A stretch of 64,000 bases of DNA, from NCBI RefSeq assembly GCF_029946515.1, contig NZ_JARZHH010000009.1, positions 62,001-126,000 of the forward strand, written 5' to 3'. Of this stretch, positions 25,224-33,381 are shown piece after piece. The position numbers were made by a program, and so were the translations under genes. The DNA comes from Polyangium sp. 6x1 (GTDB taxonomy: Bacteria; Myxococcota_A; Polyangia; Polyangiales; Polyangiaceae). The first letter of the stretch is position 1. The number at the start of each line of letters is the position of its first letter. The notes under the pieces were generated by a model. It was not told the DNA's origin, ran no database searches, and worked only from the letters and a program-made list of their open reading frames with translations.

Positions 25224-26186
25224 ATGTCGTTGCCCTCGATCACCCCCCTGGACCTCGCGCTCGAAACGCTGCTCGACGTCCTCGACGAGGCGGTGCTCGT
25301 GTTCGACGAAGGGCTCGTCTGCCGCGCCGCGGGGCGACGCGCGGCCGCGCTGCTCGGGCTCGATCCGGGGTCGTGCATCGGGCAAACGCGCGCGAGCCTG
25401 CTCGCGCGGATCCGGGAGAGCGCGCCCGAGCTCGAGGGCCCGCTCGCGGCGCTCGAAGAGGGCGCGCTCTCGGCAGCACGCGTGGAGATCGATCCGCTGG
25501 AGATCGCGGGACCGCCGGCGCGCGCGTTCGTGTGGACGAGCGCGCCCGTGGTGAAGGACGGCGTGGTGCACGGGCGGATCGACGTCGTGCGCGATCAGAG
25601 CGCGTCTTTGGCGATGGCGCGCAAGCTCGACGAGGTGTCGCTCGTCGACGCGCTGACCGGGCTCGCGAACCGGCGTCGCTTCGAGGAGGAGTGCGAGCGC
25701 GAGCATCGGCGCGCGCAACGCGTGTGGGACTCGTACGCCGTGGCACGCGTGGACGTCGACGGCATGGGCGCGGTGAACGAGGCGCTCGGCAGGGAGAAGG
25801 GCGACGCGCTCCTGCGGCTGCTCGGCCAAGCGCTGCGCGCGTCGCGCAGGCAATACGACGTGGTCGCGCGGTGGGGCGACGACGACTTCGCCGTGCTCCT
25901 GCCCTGCGTGGATCGCGCTGCCGTGAAGAGCGTGCTCACCCGCGCCGCGGCGCAGATGACCGCCGCGGCGAAGGACGCGGGCTACGCGATCACGTTGAGC
26001 GTCGGCGTGGCCGTCTGGAAGCCGCCGTCGGCCGACAGCGCCGCGGACGTACTCGGCCGCGCCACGGCCGCCCTCGACGCAGCCAAGCGAAAGGGGCCCG
26101 GCGCGATCCTCGTCGATCTCGGCGGGACGAGCATCAAGAGCGACCTCGAGCATGTCGCGGACGAACCTCCCGCGCGCATCGAATGA
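25224..26186 (+). CDS. PAS-like/GGDEF-family protein with degenerate GDDDF site
   Basis: 320 residues from the ATG at 25224. The N-terminal ~130 residues form a PAS-like sensor (LDVLDEAVLVFDEGLVCRAAGRRAAALLGL). The rest is a GGDEF domain: LVDALTGLANRRRFEEECERE (the usual D-x-LTGLxNRR opening), VARVDVDGMGAVNEALGREKGD and RWGDDDFAVLLP at the active site. The site should be RYGGDEF; here it is GDDDF, with the second Gly replaced by Asp and Glu by Asp (ggc gac gac gac ttc in the DNA). Diguanylate cyclase activity is therefore doubtful; the protein may act as a c-di-GMP or GTP receptor or be inactive. The longer upstream frame is not favoured. Confidence 0.85.
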   Translation: MSLPSITPLDLALETLLDVLDEAVLVFDEGLVCRAAGRRAAALLGLDPGSCIGQTRASLLARIRESAPELEGPLAALEEGALSAARVEIDPLEIAGPPARAFVWTSAPVVKDGVVHGRIDVVRDQSASLAMARKLDEVSLVDALTGLANRRRFEEECEREHRRAQRVWDSYAVARVDVDGMGAVNEALGREKGDALLRLLGQALRASRRQYDVVARWGDDDFAVLLPCVDRAAVKSVLTRAAAQMTAAAKDAGYAITLSVGVAVWKPPSADSAADVLGRATAALDAAKRKGPGAILVDLGGTSIKSDLEHVADEPPARIE

Positions 26187-26245
26187 GCCCGTAGCGCCCC
26201 GCGCACGCCGCGAAGCTGTGGTACGAACTGCGGCAGGGGTGGGGC

Positions 26246-27607
26246 ATGGGTGGAGCGTCGTACGACGAGCTCTTGGGGGAGCTCGAAGGGCGGGGGGTTC
26301 GACGTGCGAAGATCGGCGGGTTCGACGTCGATGGCGTGCTGCGAGGCAAGTACGTCTCGATGGAGAAGCTGCGCTCGGCGCTGTCGAGTGGATTCGGGTT
26401 CTGTGACGTCATCTTCGGATGGGACATCGGCGATGTCCTCTACGACAACGCGCGCCTGACCGGCTGGCACACGGGGTATCCGGACGCGCACGCGGTGCTC
26501 GATCCGTCGACGAAGCGCCTCGTGCCATGGGAGCCGGGCACGGTGGCGATGCTCGCGGACTTCCGCGACGCGGATGGCGGCCCGCACCCGGCGTGCCCTC
26601 GATCGGCGCTGAAGCGCGTCATCGCGCACGCGGAGTCGCTCGGCTATCACCCGAAGCTCTCGGCCGAGTACGAATTCTTTCTGTTCAAAGAGACGCCCGC
26701 GTCGCTGCACGAAAAACGCTTCCAGAAGCTCGAATCGCTGACGCCGGGGATGTTCGGGTACTCGTGGGTGCGCGAGGGCCAGAACAAGGACCTGGTGGCG
26801 GCGATCCTCGACGGCATGCGCGCCTTCGACATCGAGATCGAAGGGTTTCACACGGAGACGGGGCCGGGCGTGTACGAGGCGGCGATCCGGTACGACGACG
26901 CGCTGCGCGCGGCGGACAAGGCGGCGCTGTTCAAGGTCGCGATGAAGCAGATCGCCTACGAGCACGGGCTCAGCGTGACGTTCATGGCGAAGTGGAACGC
27001 GAACCTGCCGGGCTCCTCCGGCCACCTGCACCAGAGCCTCTGGAAGGAGGGGGAGAACGTGTTCCAGGGGCCGCCGTCCGAGGGCGGGATCTCGCGGCTG
27101 ATGCGCCACTACATCGGCGGGCAGATCGCGTGTCTGCGGGAGATGACCGCGCTCGTGTCGCCGACGATCAACTCGTACAAGCGCTACGTGCCCGGCGTGT
27201 GGGCGCCGCTCACGGCGACGTGGGGCTTCGAGAACCGCACGACCGCGCTCCGGATCGTGGGCGCCGGGACGAAGTCCGCGCGCGTCGAGGTGCGGCAGGC
27301 GGCGGCGGACATCAACCCGTACATCGCGATGGCGGCGACGCTCGGCGCGGGGATCCACGGCATCGAGAACGCGATCGAGCCGGGCGCGCCGATCACGGGC
27401 AACGCGGGCGAGGGCAGCGAGGGGCGTGATCGGCTGCCGCGCACGCTCGCCGAGGCCACGGCGCTGCTCGCGGAGAGCCAGCGCATGCGGAAGATCCTCG
27501 GCGAAGGGTTCGTCGATCACTACGTGCGCACCCGGCAGTGGGAGGTGCGCCAGAGCGAGCGCGCGGTGACGGACTGGGAGCTCGCGCGGTATTTCGAGTC
27601 GATCTGA
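26246..27607 (+). CDS. Glutamine synthetase-family ligase (gamma-glutamylamine synthetase-like)
   Basis: 453 residues, ATG behind GGGG. The GS-type fold is clear: KIGGFDVDGVLRGKYV, LSAEYEFFLF (metal Glu pair), GHLHQSLW (His/Gln of the active site), PTINSYKRYVPG, WGFENRTTALRI and SARVEVRQAAADINPYIAM. The sequence and its lack of the usual Tyr adenylylation context point to the PuuA-like branch, which joins glutamate to an amine such as putrescine or ethanolamine, rather than to housekeeping GlnA. The iron alcohol dehydrogenase 21 bases downstream could oxidise or reduce a product in the same pathway. The substrate is inferred from the family and is not certain. Confidence 0.82.
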   Translation: MGGASYDELLGELEGRGVRRAKIGGFDVDGVLRGKYVSMEKLRSALSSGFGFCDVIFGWDIGDVLYDNARLTGWHTGYPDAHAVLDPSTKRLVPWEPGTVAMLADFRDADGGPHPACPRSALKRVIAHAESLGYHPKLSAEYEFFLFKETPASLHEKRFQKLESLTPGMFGYSWVREGQNKDLVAAILDGMRAFDIEIEGFHTETGPGVYEAAIRYDDALRAADKAALFKVAMKQIAYEHGLSVTFMAKWNANLPGSSGHLHQSLWKEGENVFQGPPSEGGISRLMRHYIGGQIACLREMTALVSPTINSYKRYVPGVWAPLTATWGFENRTTALRIVGAGTKSARVEVRQAAADINPYIAMAATLGAGIHGIENAIEPGAPITGNAGEGSEGRDRLPRTLAEATALLAESQRMRKILGEGFVDHYVRTRQWEVRQSERAVTDWELARYFESI

Positions 27608-27628
27608 GAGGACGAAGGCGGCAAGAGC

Positions 27629-28771
27629 ATGGGACACCTGTCGATCTGGAGCTTCCCGACGCGCATCGTGTTCGGGGCGGGTGCAGCGAAGCAGACGGGC
27701 GCCGAAGCCAGCCGGCTCGGCAGCAAGCACGCGCTCGTCGTGACGGACAAGGGCGTCGTGCGCGCGGGGCTGCTCGCGCCGATCGAAGCGTCGCTGCGCG
27801 AGGCGGGGATCGCGTGGACGGTCTTCGACGGCGTGCTCGGCAACCCCATCGAGGCGAACGTGCACGACGGCGTGCGCGCGTGGAAGGACGCGGGGGCGGA
27901 CCTCTTGATCGCAGTCGGCGGCGGCTCGCCGCTCGACGTGGGCAAGCTCGTGCGCCTCGGCATCCACCACCACCGCCCGCTCGCCGAGTACGACGACGCG
28001 ATCGGCGGCGACCGGCACATCACGGCGAACGTGCCGCCGATGCTCGCGCTGCCCACGACGGCCGGCACGGGCAGCGAGGTCGGGCGCTCGGGCGTCGTGA
28101 CGCTCGACGCGAACCACCGGAAGACCGTCATCTTCTCGCCGCACCTGCTCGCGAACGCGGCGATCCTCGATCCCGAGCTCACGCGCTCGATGCCGGCGTT
28201 TCTCACGGCCGCGACGGGCATCGACGCGCTCACGCACTGCCTCGAAGCGTACGTGGCGAAGGGCGATCACCCGATGGCGGACGGGATCGCGCTCGAAGGG
28301 ATCCGGCACGTGGGGCGCTACCTCGAGCGGGCCGTGAAGGCCGGCGACGACCTCGAGGCGCGCGGCGGGATGATGAAGGCGGCGATGATGGGCGCGGTCG
28401 CGTTCCAGAAGGGGCTCGGCGCGTGTCACTCGCTCGCGCATCCGCTGTCGAGCGAGCACGGGACACACCACGGCCTCGCAAACGCGCTCTGCCTGCCGGC
28501 CGTGTGCGCGTTCAACGCGGAGGTCGCGGGGGCACGGCTCGCGGAGGTCTCGGTCCTGCTCGGCGGCGAGGCGAGCCCGGCCGGATGTGTCGAGGCCGTG
28601 CGCCGGCTGCGCGAGCGGACGGGCTTGCCAGCGACGCTCTCGGAGGCGGGCGTGCCACGCGCGAACCTCGACCGGCTCGCCGATCTGGCCTTCCAGGACG
28701 CCTGCCACCAGTCGAACCCGCGCGCCTGCACCCGGGACGACCTCCGCGCGCTCTACGAGGCCTCTTTCTGA
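27629..28771 (+). CDS. Iron-containing (group III) alcohol dehydrogenase
   Basis: 380 residues, the usual length for the family. The NAD(P) site GGGSPLDVGKLV is present, as are PTTAGTGSEV, TGIDALTHCLEAYVA (metal Asp and His) and GACHSLAHPLSSEHGTHHGLAN (further metal His residues). These proteins interconvert alcohols and aldehydes (for example 1,3-propanediol, lactaldehyde or 4-hydroxybutyrate). It follows the glutamine synthetase-like gene with 21 bases between, so the two probably form one operon; a linked amine-alcohol route is plausible but unproven. A hairpin with a short T-run lies just after the stop. Confidence 0.9.
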   Translation: MGHLSIWSFPTRIVFGAGAAKQTGAEASRLGSKHALVVTDKGVVRAGLLAPIEASLREAGIAWTVFDGVLGNPIEANVHDGVRAWKDAGADLLIAVGGGSPLDVGKLVRLGIHHHRPLAEYDDAIGGDRHITANVPPMLALPTTAGTGSEVGRSGVVTLDANHRKTVIFSPHLLANAAILDPELTRSMPAFLTAATGIDALTHCLEAYVAKGDHPMADGIALEGIRHVGRYLERAVKAGDDLEARGGMMKAAMMGAVAFQKGLGACHSLAHPLSSEHGTHHGLANALCLPAVCAFNAEVAGARLAEVSVLLGGEASPAGCVEAVRRLRERTGLPATLSEAGVPRANLDRLADLAFQDACHQSNPRACTRDDLRALYEASF

Positions 28772-28782
28772 GCCGTTGCCCC

Positions 28783-28813
28783 GCGTCCCTCAGGTGGGAC
28801 GCGAGGAATTTTT
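28783..28813 (+). terminator. Hairpin terminator after the dehydrogenase gene
   Basis: GCGTCCC (28783-28789) pairs with GGGACGC (28796-28802) over a 6-base loop, followed by GAGGAATTTTT. It begins 12 bases after the alcohol dehydrogenase stop. The T-run is five bases. No gene lies in 28814-29026. Confidence 0.65.
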
Positions 28814-29026
28814 CGCGCTCCGCATCTCTCGCGTCGCACCTCGACTCCGCAGCACAAGCTCGCGAAATCTCTCCCAGATTCGTCGAAGCGGCTTCCGCGC
28901 TTCCCAGACCTCGTCCCGCGCTGGCGCGGGGGCGGCGAAAAGGTGCGTTAGCTCGCGATTCGGCAGGAATTGCGCGTCTTCTCGTACTCTGGCGATTCTT
29001 TCCGGAATGCGTTAGGAGTCGGGGCC

Positions 29027-29653
29027 ATGGTCTCCATGGCCCCGGATCGCGTCGGATCGTCGAAGCCGGCCACCTGCCGGATGTTCGAGACCCCGCTCAT
29101 CGAGCGGTTCTCCCGCATCCACCCGGCGACGCCGTTCGTGTTCTGGATCCCGGTCTACAGCTACCTCGCGTTCCGTGCCTACGAGAACGGCGTCGGGCTG
29201 GGCGTCGGTTTGTCGCTCGGCTTGCTGGGCCTCTTCGCGTGGACGTTTGCCGAGTACGTCCTGCACCGCTGGGTCTTCCACTACGTAGGGCCCAAGCTCT
29301 GGCAGCGGCGGGTGCATTTCGTCCTGCACGGCGTCCACCACGACTTCCCCCAGGACGCAGATCGGCTCGTGTTTCCGCTCGGAGCCAGCATCCCGCTCGG
29401 CGTGGCGTTCTACCTGCTGTTCCGCGCGATCGTGGGCCCCGTGCTCGCAGATCCGCTCTTCGCAGGCTTCGGGTCCGGCTACCTCGTCTACGACGGCACC
29501 CACTACGCGATCCACCACTTCCGGATGAGCTCGCGCTGGGGCAAGTGGATCAAGCGCCACCACATGATCCACCACCACACCGGCACCCCCGCACGCTGGG
29601 GCGTCTCGTCGCCGCTCTGGGACTACGTGTTCGGGACGATGAAGTCGTCCTGA
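29027..29653 (+). CDS. Fatty acid hydroxylase / sterol desaturase family protein
   Basis: 208 residues. The ATG at 29027 follows AGGAG; a longer frame to 28970 is possible. It has four hydrophobic helices and the His boxes of the di-iron family: LHRWVFHYVG, HGVHHDFP, HYAIHHFR and HHMIHHHTG. The arrangement resembles FA 2-hydroxylases, which introduce an OH at C2 of sphingolipid or other fatty acids, a lipid type known in myxobacteria. The exact substrate is not known. A gap of about 250 bases separates it from the dehydrogenase gene, so it has its own promoter. Confidence 0.85.
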   Translation: MVSMAPDRVGSSKPATCRMFETPLIERFSRIHPATPFVFWIPVYSYLAFRAYENGVGLGVGLSLGLLGLFAWTFAEYVLHRWVFHYVGPKLWQRRVHFVLHGVHHDFPQDADRLVFPLGASIPLGVAFYLLFRAIVGPVLADPLFAGFGSGYLVYDGTHYAIHHFRMSSRWGKWIKRHHMIHHHTGTPARWGVSSPLWDYVFGTMKSS

Positions 29654-29670
29654 GAGTCGTTCCACAGCGT

Positions 29671-29775
29671 AGCGCCGGGGTTTCACCCCGGACCCGACGA
29701 GGGGCTGTTCGCCCCTCGACCCGAACCAGGGCCAGCCCTGGACCTCTGATGCATCAACCGCGATGCGGTCGATGC
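29671..29775. repeat. Hairpin-array repeat, copy 4 (short, half element)
   Basis: 105 bases with the left array only: CCGGGG/CCCCGG, CGAGGGG/CCCCTCG, CCAGGGC/GCCCTGG and GCATCAACCGC/GCGGTCGATGC (one mismatch). It is the only copy between genes on the same strand (hydroxylase and the TPR-like gene). Confidence 0.85.
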
Positions 29776-29866
29776 ACAGGAGCATGAATTTTCACGCGCG
29801 ACGTTTGCGGAACCCCCCCTGAGCCCGGCGCCGCCAGCTGGAACGGGCCCTGCTGGAAGGTCCGCC

Positions 29867-30223
29867 ATGAGCCGGAAGGGTGGTCGAAGTGTGCGCGGCC
29901 CCGTCGTCGTCCGCGAAGAACGGACGGAGCATCGGCCAGAAGGCGAGCTCGACCCCGTCGAGGCATTGATCCACCGGGCGCGGAAGCTGCGTCAGCGCGG
30001 GGACGCGCGCGGCGCGATCGTGCTCTTGCGGCAGGCATGCTCGCACGACGAGTGGCGCGCGCGAACGTTCACGCTGCTCGGCGCGCTGTTGTCGGACGAA
30101 GGTCGCCACGAAGAAGCAGCGATGGCGCTGTCCCACGCGCGCTGGCTGCGGCAGCGGGCAGGCGAGGCGACACGCGCAGAGGTGACGGCGCGGCTGCTCG
30201 AAACAGAGCTGCGGTCCTGTTAG
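29867..30223 (+). CDS. Small TPR-like protein
   Basis: 118 residues; start ATG behind GGAAGG. After a basic N-terminal stretch, residues ~30-108 form helix pairs with spacing of a tetratricopeptide-like unit (VEALIHRARKLRQRGDARGA, FTLLGALLSDEGRHEEAAMA). TPR-type folds mediate protein contacts. No enzymatic motif or signal peptide is seen. Its partner is unknown. Confidence 0.7.
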   Translation: MSRKGGRSVRGPVVVREERTEHRPEGELDPVEALIHRARKLRQRGDARGAIVLLRQACSHDEWRARTFTLLGALLSDEGRHEEAAMALSHARWLRQRAGEATRAEVTARLLETELRSC

Positions 30224-30280
30224 GGCGCCGAAGAATTCGGCGCGCGAGCTCGCGCAGCGAGATCGCCTCGGGGGGTGAAT

Positions 30281-30326
30281 CGGCCGGGCTTTGCCTGGCC
30301 GAGAGGGGGACGTGAGGCGTCCCCCT
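30281..30326. terminator. Pair of hairpins at the end of the minus-strand small gene
   Basis: CGGCCGGGC/GCCTGGCCG (30281-30301, one wobble) and AGGGGGACG/CGTCCCCCT (30304-30326) lie between the converging ends of the TPR-like gene and the small zinc-binding gene. There is no T-run. They may stop transcription by blocking or protect a 3' end. Confidence 0.4.
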
Positions 30327-30571
30327 CAGGAAGCAGCGCTGACGGGGCGCAGAGCGCCCACATGGAACGAGCGGAGGGTGTTGCGGCCGCAGAAGGGGCA
30401 AGCCCACCCGATGTCGAAGCGCTCGCCCGAAGCCCCGATGCTGTGGGCCGGCGCGACCTCACGCGCCCGCCCCCGCGACGCCGTCCCCACGACGACGTGA
30501 CGCTTCTCATCGAGCGTCGCAAGCAGGATCGCCTGGCACTCGCATCGGCTCTGCACGCTGAACTGGCTCAT
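30326..30571 (-). CDS. Small Cys-containing protein, possible zinc-ribbon
   Basis: 81 residues from the ATG at 30571, which has GGAG at good spacing on the minus strand. It contains RCECQAIL near the start and ACPFCGRNTLRSFHVG near the end, two Cys pairs that could bind one zinc. It has no signal peptide or TM helix. The frame continues upstream, but the extension is arginine-rich and unlikely. An overlapping plus-strand frame (30275-30628) is much less protein-like. No family is recognised. It is divergent from the receiver-like gene. Confidence 0.55.
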   Translation of the reverse strand: MSQFSVQSRCECQAILLATLDEKRHVVVGTASRGRAREVAPAHSIGASGERFDIGWACPFCGRNTLRSFHVGALRPVSAAS

Positions 30572-30721
30572 GGATCTCCCGCGTCGGCGAGCCGTCCCGA
30601 ACGTGCGGGATCTCAGCTCGGCCGGTGATTCGCCCGCGGCGCTTATAAAGCCTGACGAAAGTTCCCTCAAGAGGGATACGCTCGACCGTGAAGTCGATCG
30701 CTTCTCGGGAGGGACGGGAAT

Positions 30722-31228
30722 ATGGGGGCACGTGGGGGGTTCCGAGCGACGATGATCGAGACAAGAACGGACGTCGGACAGCGGAGCTGCCGGATCCTGG
30801 TCGCAAGAGATCCGCGGCTCTCGACGTGTGATGCACTCGTCCAAGGCCTCGAGCCACTGATCGAGGATGTCGAGCTGGTCGAGGCATACTCCGTCGAAGC
30901 AGCGCGCTCATGGGCAAAGAGCGGTCCCTTCGATCTCTGCCTCGTTTGTCTAGATCTGCCACCAGCACCGCGCGGCGCAGCAAGGCTCGCCAAGGAGCTC
31001 TGCACACGAGGTCACCGCGTCGTCCTGATCACACGGAGCCTGCGCTGGCTACCAGCCGAGGACCTGGAACTCCGCGCACTGCCCTGGATCGTGCCCGAGG
31101 CAGATCCAACAAGCGTGCTCGCGTTCCTCCAAAAAGACGCAGCCCCCACCACCTCCCACCCCCGCGCACGCGCCAAGACGCTTCCGCCAATGACGGCGCG
31201 CGAGCTGCCCGCGGCAAACGAGAGCTAG
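30722..31228 (+). CDS. Receiver-like domain protein
   Basis: 168 residues from the ATG at 30722 behind GGAGGGAC; the ATG at 30752 is an alternative. Residues ~20-125 look like a response-regulator receiver: CRILVARDPRLSTCDALV, then GPFDLCLVCLDLPPAPRGA, where an Asp is at the phosphoacceptor position, and VVLITRSLRWLP. The first acidic pocket is weak (ARD rather than DD) and no output domain follows, only a Pro/Ala-rich tail. It may be a stand-alone or degenerate receiver that passes or blocks a phosphate signal. Confidence 0.55.
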   Translation: MGARGGFRATMIETRTDVGQRSCRILVARDPRLSTCDALVQGLEPLIEDVELVEAYSVEAARSWAKSGPFDLCLVCLDLPPAPRGAARLAKELCTRGHRVVLITRSLRWLPAEDLELRALPWIVPEADPTSVLAFLQKDAAPTTSHPRARAKTLPPMTARELPAANES

Positions 31229-31238
31229 GGGGCGCCTC

Positions 31239-31626
31239 GCTGGGGCTTCGCCCCAGGCCCCACCAGGAGCTGTCCGCTCCTGGACCTGGACCAGCGCAAG
31301 CGCTGGACTCGTGGTCGATGAACTGCGCGATGCGCAGTTCATCGAACGGGCCAGGTCAAGACCGCGGGCGATCCTGCCAAGCAAGACGGCAGCGCTGCCG
31401 TTTCAACGGGCAACACGGTCCTACCGACCTGTTGGAAGAACTGCGCGCAGCGCAGTTCTTCCACCCAAGCTCGCGGGCTGGACCTGCAAAGAGGGGGCGG
31501 ACAGCTTAAAAACTTTCCCCGCATCGACTGCGCTTCGCGCAGTCGATGCCCAGAGGTCCAGGGCTGGCCCTGGTCCGGGTCGAGGGGCGGACAGCCCCCG
31601 CGGGGTCCGGGGCAGCGCCCCGGCGG
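31239..31626. repeat. Hairpin-array repeat, copy 5 (long)
   Basis: 388 bases. Left array CTGGGG/CCCCAG, CCAGGAG/CTCCTGG, CCAGCGC/GCGCTGG and CGATGAACTGCGC hairpin; core; GGAAGAACTGCGC hairpin; GCATCGACTGCGC hairpin; right array ending CCGGGGC/GCCCCGG. The CCAGGAG/CTCCTGG stem differs from other copies on both sides. It lies between the converging receiver-like and lipoprotein genes. Confidence 0.88.
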
Positions 31627-31639
31627 CGACGCCCCAGTG

Positions 31640-32986
31640 CTACTCCCCGCCGACGGGCAACAGCTCGATGGACTGGATGGTTGCGGAGCCTGGTCCTTCG
31701 AGGCCGACGACGAGCTCGGTGTCTTCTTTCCCGTTCAGGTCGAGGCTGCGGCCGCCTTCGAGGGAGAGGGTGCGGATGCGGGCGCGTTCGCCTGTGGGCG
31801 TCTTGAGGGCGAGGTAGAGGTGGCCCTTCGGTTGACCGAGGACGAGTTTGTCTCCGTCGCCTGACTCGCAGAGGAAGGAGGCTTTGCCGGCGAGGGGCTT
31901 CTTTTTGTTTGTGGTGCAGTTCGATGCGAGGTGCGGTTCGGTTGCGGACTCGGCGCGGGCTGTGGCGATCACGGCGTTTTGGCGCACGAGCTCTACGTCG
32001 TCGAACTCGACGGCGCCGGCGCCGCGGGCGCCGAGGCCCACGTAAAACCCGCTCGAGCCGGGTGTGGCGGTGAGCGTCGTGCTCTCGGTTCCGGTGCCTG
32101 CGGCGACGCGGAAGACGATGGTGCTTTCGACGGCGTCGGGGTCCTCGAGGGAGCGCAGGGCGACGTGGAGATCGCCTGCTTGCGTTGCGCGGTACTTGAA
32201 GCGGATGGTGAGATCGTCGCCGGCTGCGATGAGTGGAGGCGTCGAGGGTGTGTAGGAGCCGAAGATGCGCACGCGCATGCGGCCGCCTCCGCCGCGCAGC
32301 TCCTCGGCGGCGGCGCGGAGTGCGTCGTGTGTGCCTGCGGCGGTCGAGCTGATGGTGACGTTGCCGCCCGTCGTCGCGAACGTGAGGCCTGCGCCCTCGA
32401 TCCGCGCGAGAGCTTCGCCGCGCACCGTCTTCTTCGTGGTTTTGCCCGGGATGGGCGTCGCGGTGCCGTCGGGGCTCGGGGCTGCGGTTCTTCCGTCGAG
32501 CTTGCCGTCGATCTTCGTGATGCCCTCGCGGAAGCGGGCGACGTCATCGGCGTTCAGGAACTTGCGTGCGTCCCAGAGATCGATGAGCTCCTTCATCAGG
32601 GCTGCGAGGCGTTGATCCTCGGACGCGTGATCGGCGGGCTTCGTCTTGCACGTGTTGTACGACTCGCAGAGCGCGACGCGGCGTTCCTTGAGTTTCGCGG
32701 CGAGATCGGCGGCGGCGCGGATTGCTTCGATGCGTTGCTCGGCGCCGCGGCTCGCGCCGGCGAGCTTCAGGGAGCTCGTGACGTCGAAGGAGCCGAAGTC
32801 GTCGGCGATCTCGGTGCAGCTCTCGCGAGGGATTGTGCCGATGGGGTCCGGGCACTCGACCTCGGGGCTCTGCGCGGGCGTACCGTTGGCGTTTGCCTGA
32901 GGGCCGCCGCAGCCGCTCGCGGTCGCGAGGGCGAGGGAAGGGACGAACAGCGCTGCCGCGAACAAGCTGGGACGAGCGGGAGGCAC
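31640..32986 (-). CDS. Lipoprotein of unknown function with beta-sandwich-like C-terminal half
   Basis: 448 residues from a GTG start at 32986. Signal peptide with lipobox ASGC at ~25. Residues ~60-160 form helices with paired Cys (ESCTEIADD, ALCESYNTCKTK). The C-terminal ~270 residues are rich in beta strands (GNVTISSTAAG, DDLTIRFKYRATQAGDLHVAL, SGFYVGLGARG) and resemble a carbohydrate-binding or jelly-roll module, with EFDDVELVRQ typical of such modules. No catalytic residues recognised. It may sit in the outer membrane and bind a polymer. Confidence 0.65.
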   Translation of the reverse strand: MPPARPSLFAAALFVPSLALATASGCGGPQANANGTPAQSPEVECPDPIGTIPRESCTEIADDFGSFDVTSSLKLAGASRGAEQRIEAIRAAADLAAKLKERRVALCESYNTCKTKPADHASEDQRLAALMKELIDLWDARKFLNADDVARFREGITKIDGKLDGRTAAPSPDGTATPIPGKTTKKTVRGEALARIEGAGLTFATTGGNVTISSTAAGTHDALRAAAEELRGGGGRMRVRIFGSYTPSTPPLIAAGDDLTIRFKYRATQAGDLHVALRSLEDPDAVESTIVFRVAAGTGTESTTLTATPGSSGFYVGLGARGAGAVEFDDVELVRQNAVIATARAESATEPHLASNCTTNKKKPLAGKASFLCESGDGDKLVLGQPKGHLYLALKTPTGERARIRTLSLEGGRSLDLNGKEDTELVVGLEGPGSATIQSIELLPVGGE

Positions 32987-33101
32987 GGGGAGCGAAGTTA
33001 ATACAGGTCGGAACGGCGCGGGGGTTCGGGCGCGCGGATCGAGGAGGGATGCGGACGTCCCGTCGTCGGCCGGGGCAGAAACTTTGCGCGCGCCGAGGGG
33101 C

Positions 33102-33130
33102 TTGCCAAGCTCCGCGGGATTGGCTAGACA
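33102..33130 (+). promoter_or_regulatory. Predicted promoter of the tRNA gene
   Basis: TTGCCA (33102-33107) and TAGACA (33125-33130) are separated by 17 bases and the mature tRNA starts 15 bases later. This is close to the sigma70-type consensus and is the clearest promoter in the window. Confidence 0.6.
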
Positions 33131-33144
33131 TGCGTTCGCAGTTC

Positions 33145-33220
33145 GCGGGACTAGCTCAGTTGGTAGAGCATCAGCTTCCCAAGCTGAGGGTCGCGAGTTC
33201 GAGCCTCGTGTCCCGCTCCA
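33145..33220 (+). tRNA. tRNA-Gly(CCC)
   Basis: 76 bases with genomically encoded CCA. The acceptor stem GCGGGAC pairs with GTCCCGC. The D-arm GCTC/GAGC, the anticodon arm TCAGC-TTCCCAA-GCTGA and the T-arm GCGAG/CTCGT (one G-T pair) are all present. The anticodon CCC reads GGG glycine codons. A promoter and a strong terminator bracket it. It is a single gene, not part of an array. Confidence 0.97.
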
Positions 33221-33258
33221 AAGCAGAAGTCGTGGTGTCCCGGGAAAACACCACGCAA

Positions 33259-33297
33259 GCAGGAAACGTGGCGGCCTTGGCCGCCACGCTGCTTTTG
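33259..33297 (+). terminator. Terminator after tRNA-Gly
   Basis: CGTGGCGGCC (33267-33276) pairs with GGCCGCCACG (33279-33288), extended by outer AGCAG/CTGCT pairing, and is followed by TTTT. A long, stable stem 46 bases after the tRNA end. Confidence 0.8.
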
Positions 33298-33381
33298 TGC
33301 TCCTGAAGCACCTCGCGCGCGCGCCCGGCAGGGTCGAGCATCGAAGCGTTGGATCGCTGTCGCAGGGCGGGGGCGCGCAGG

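Noticed and set aside
25982-28708. 908-residue minus-strand open frame
   Set aside because: Mirror frame of the GGDEF, ligase and dehydrogenase genes; strongly basic, no domain pattern.
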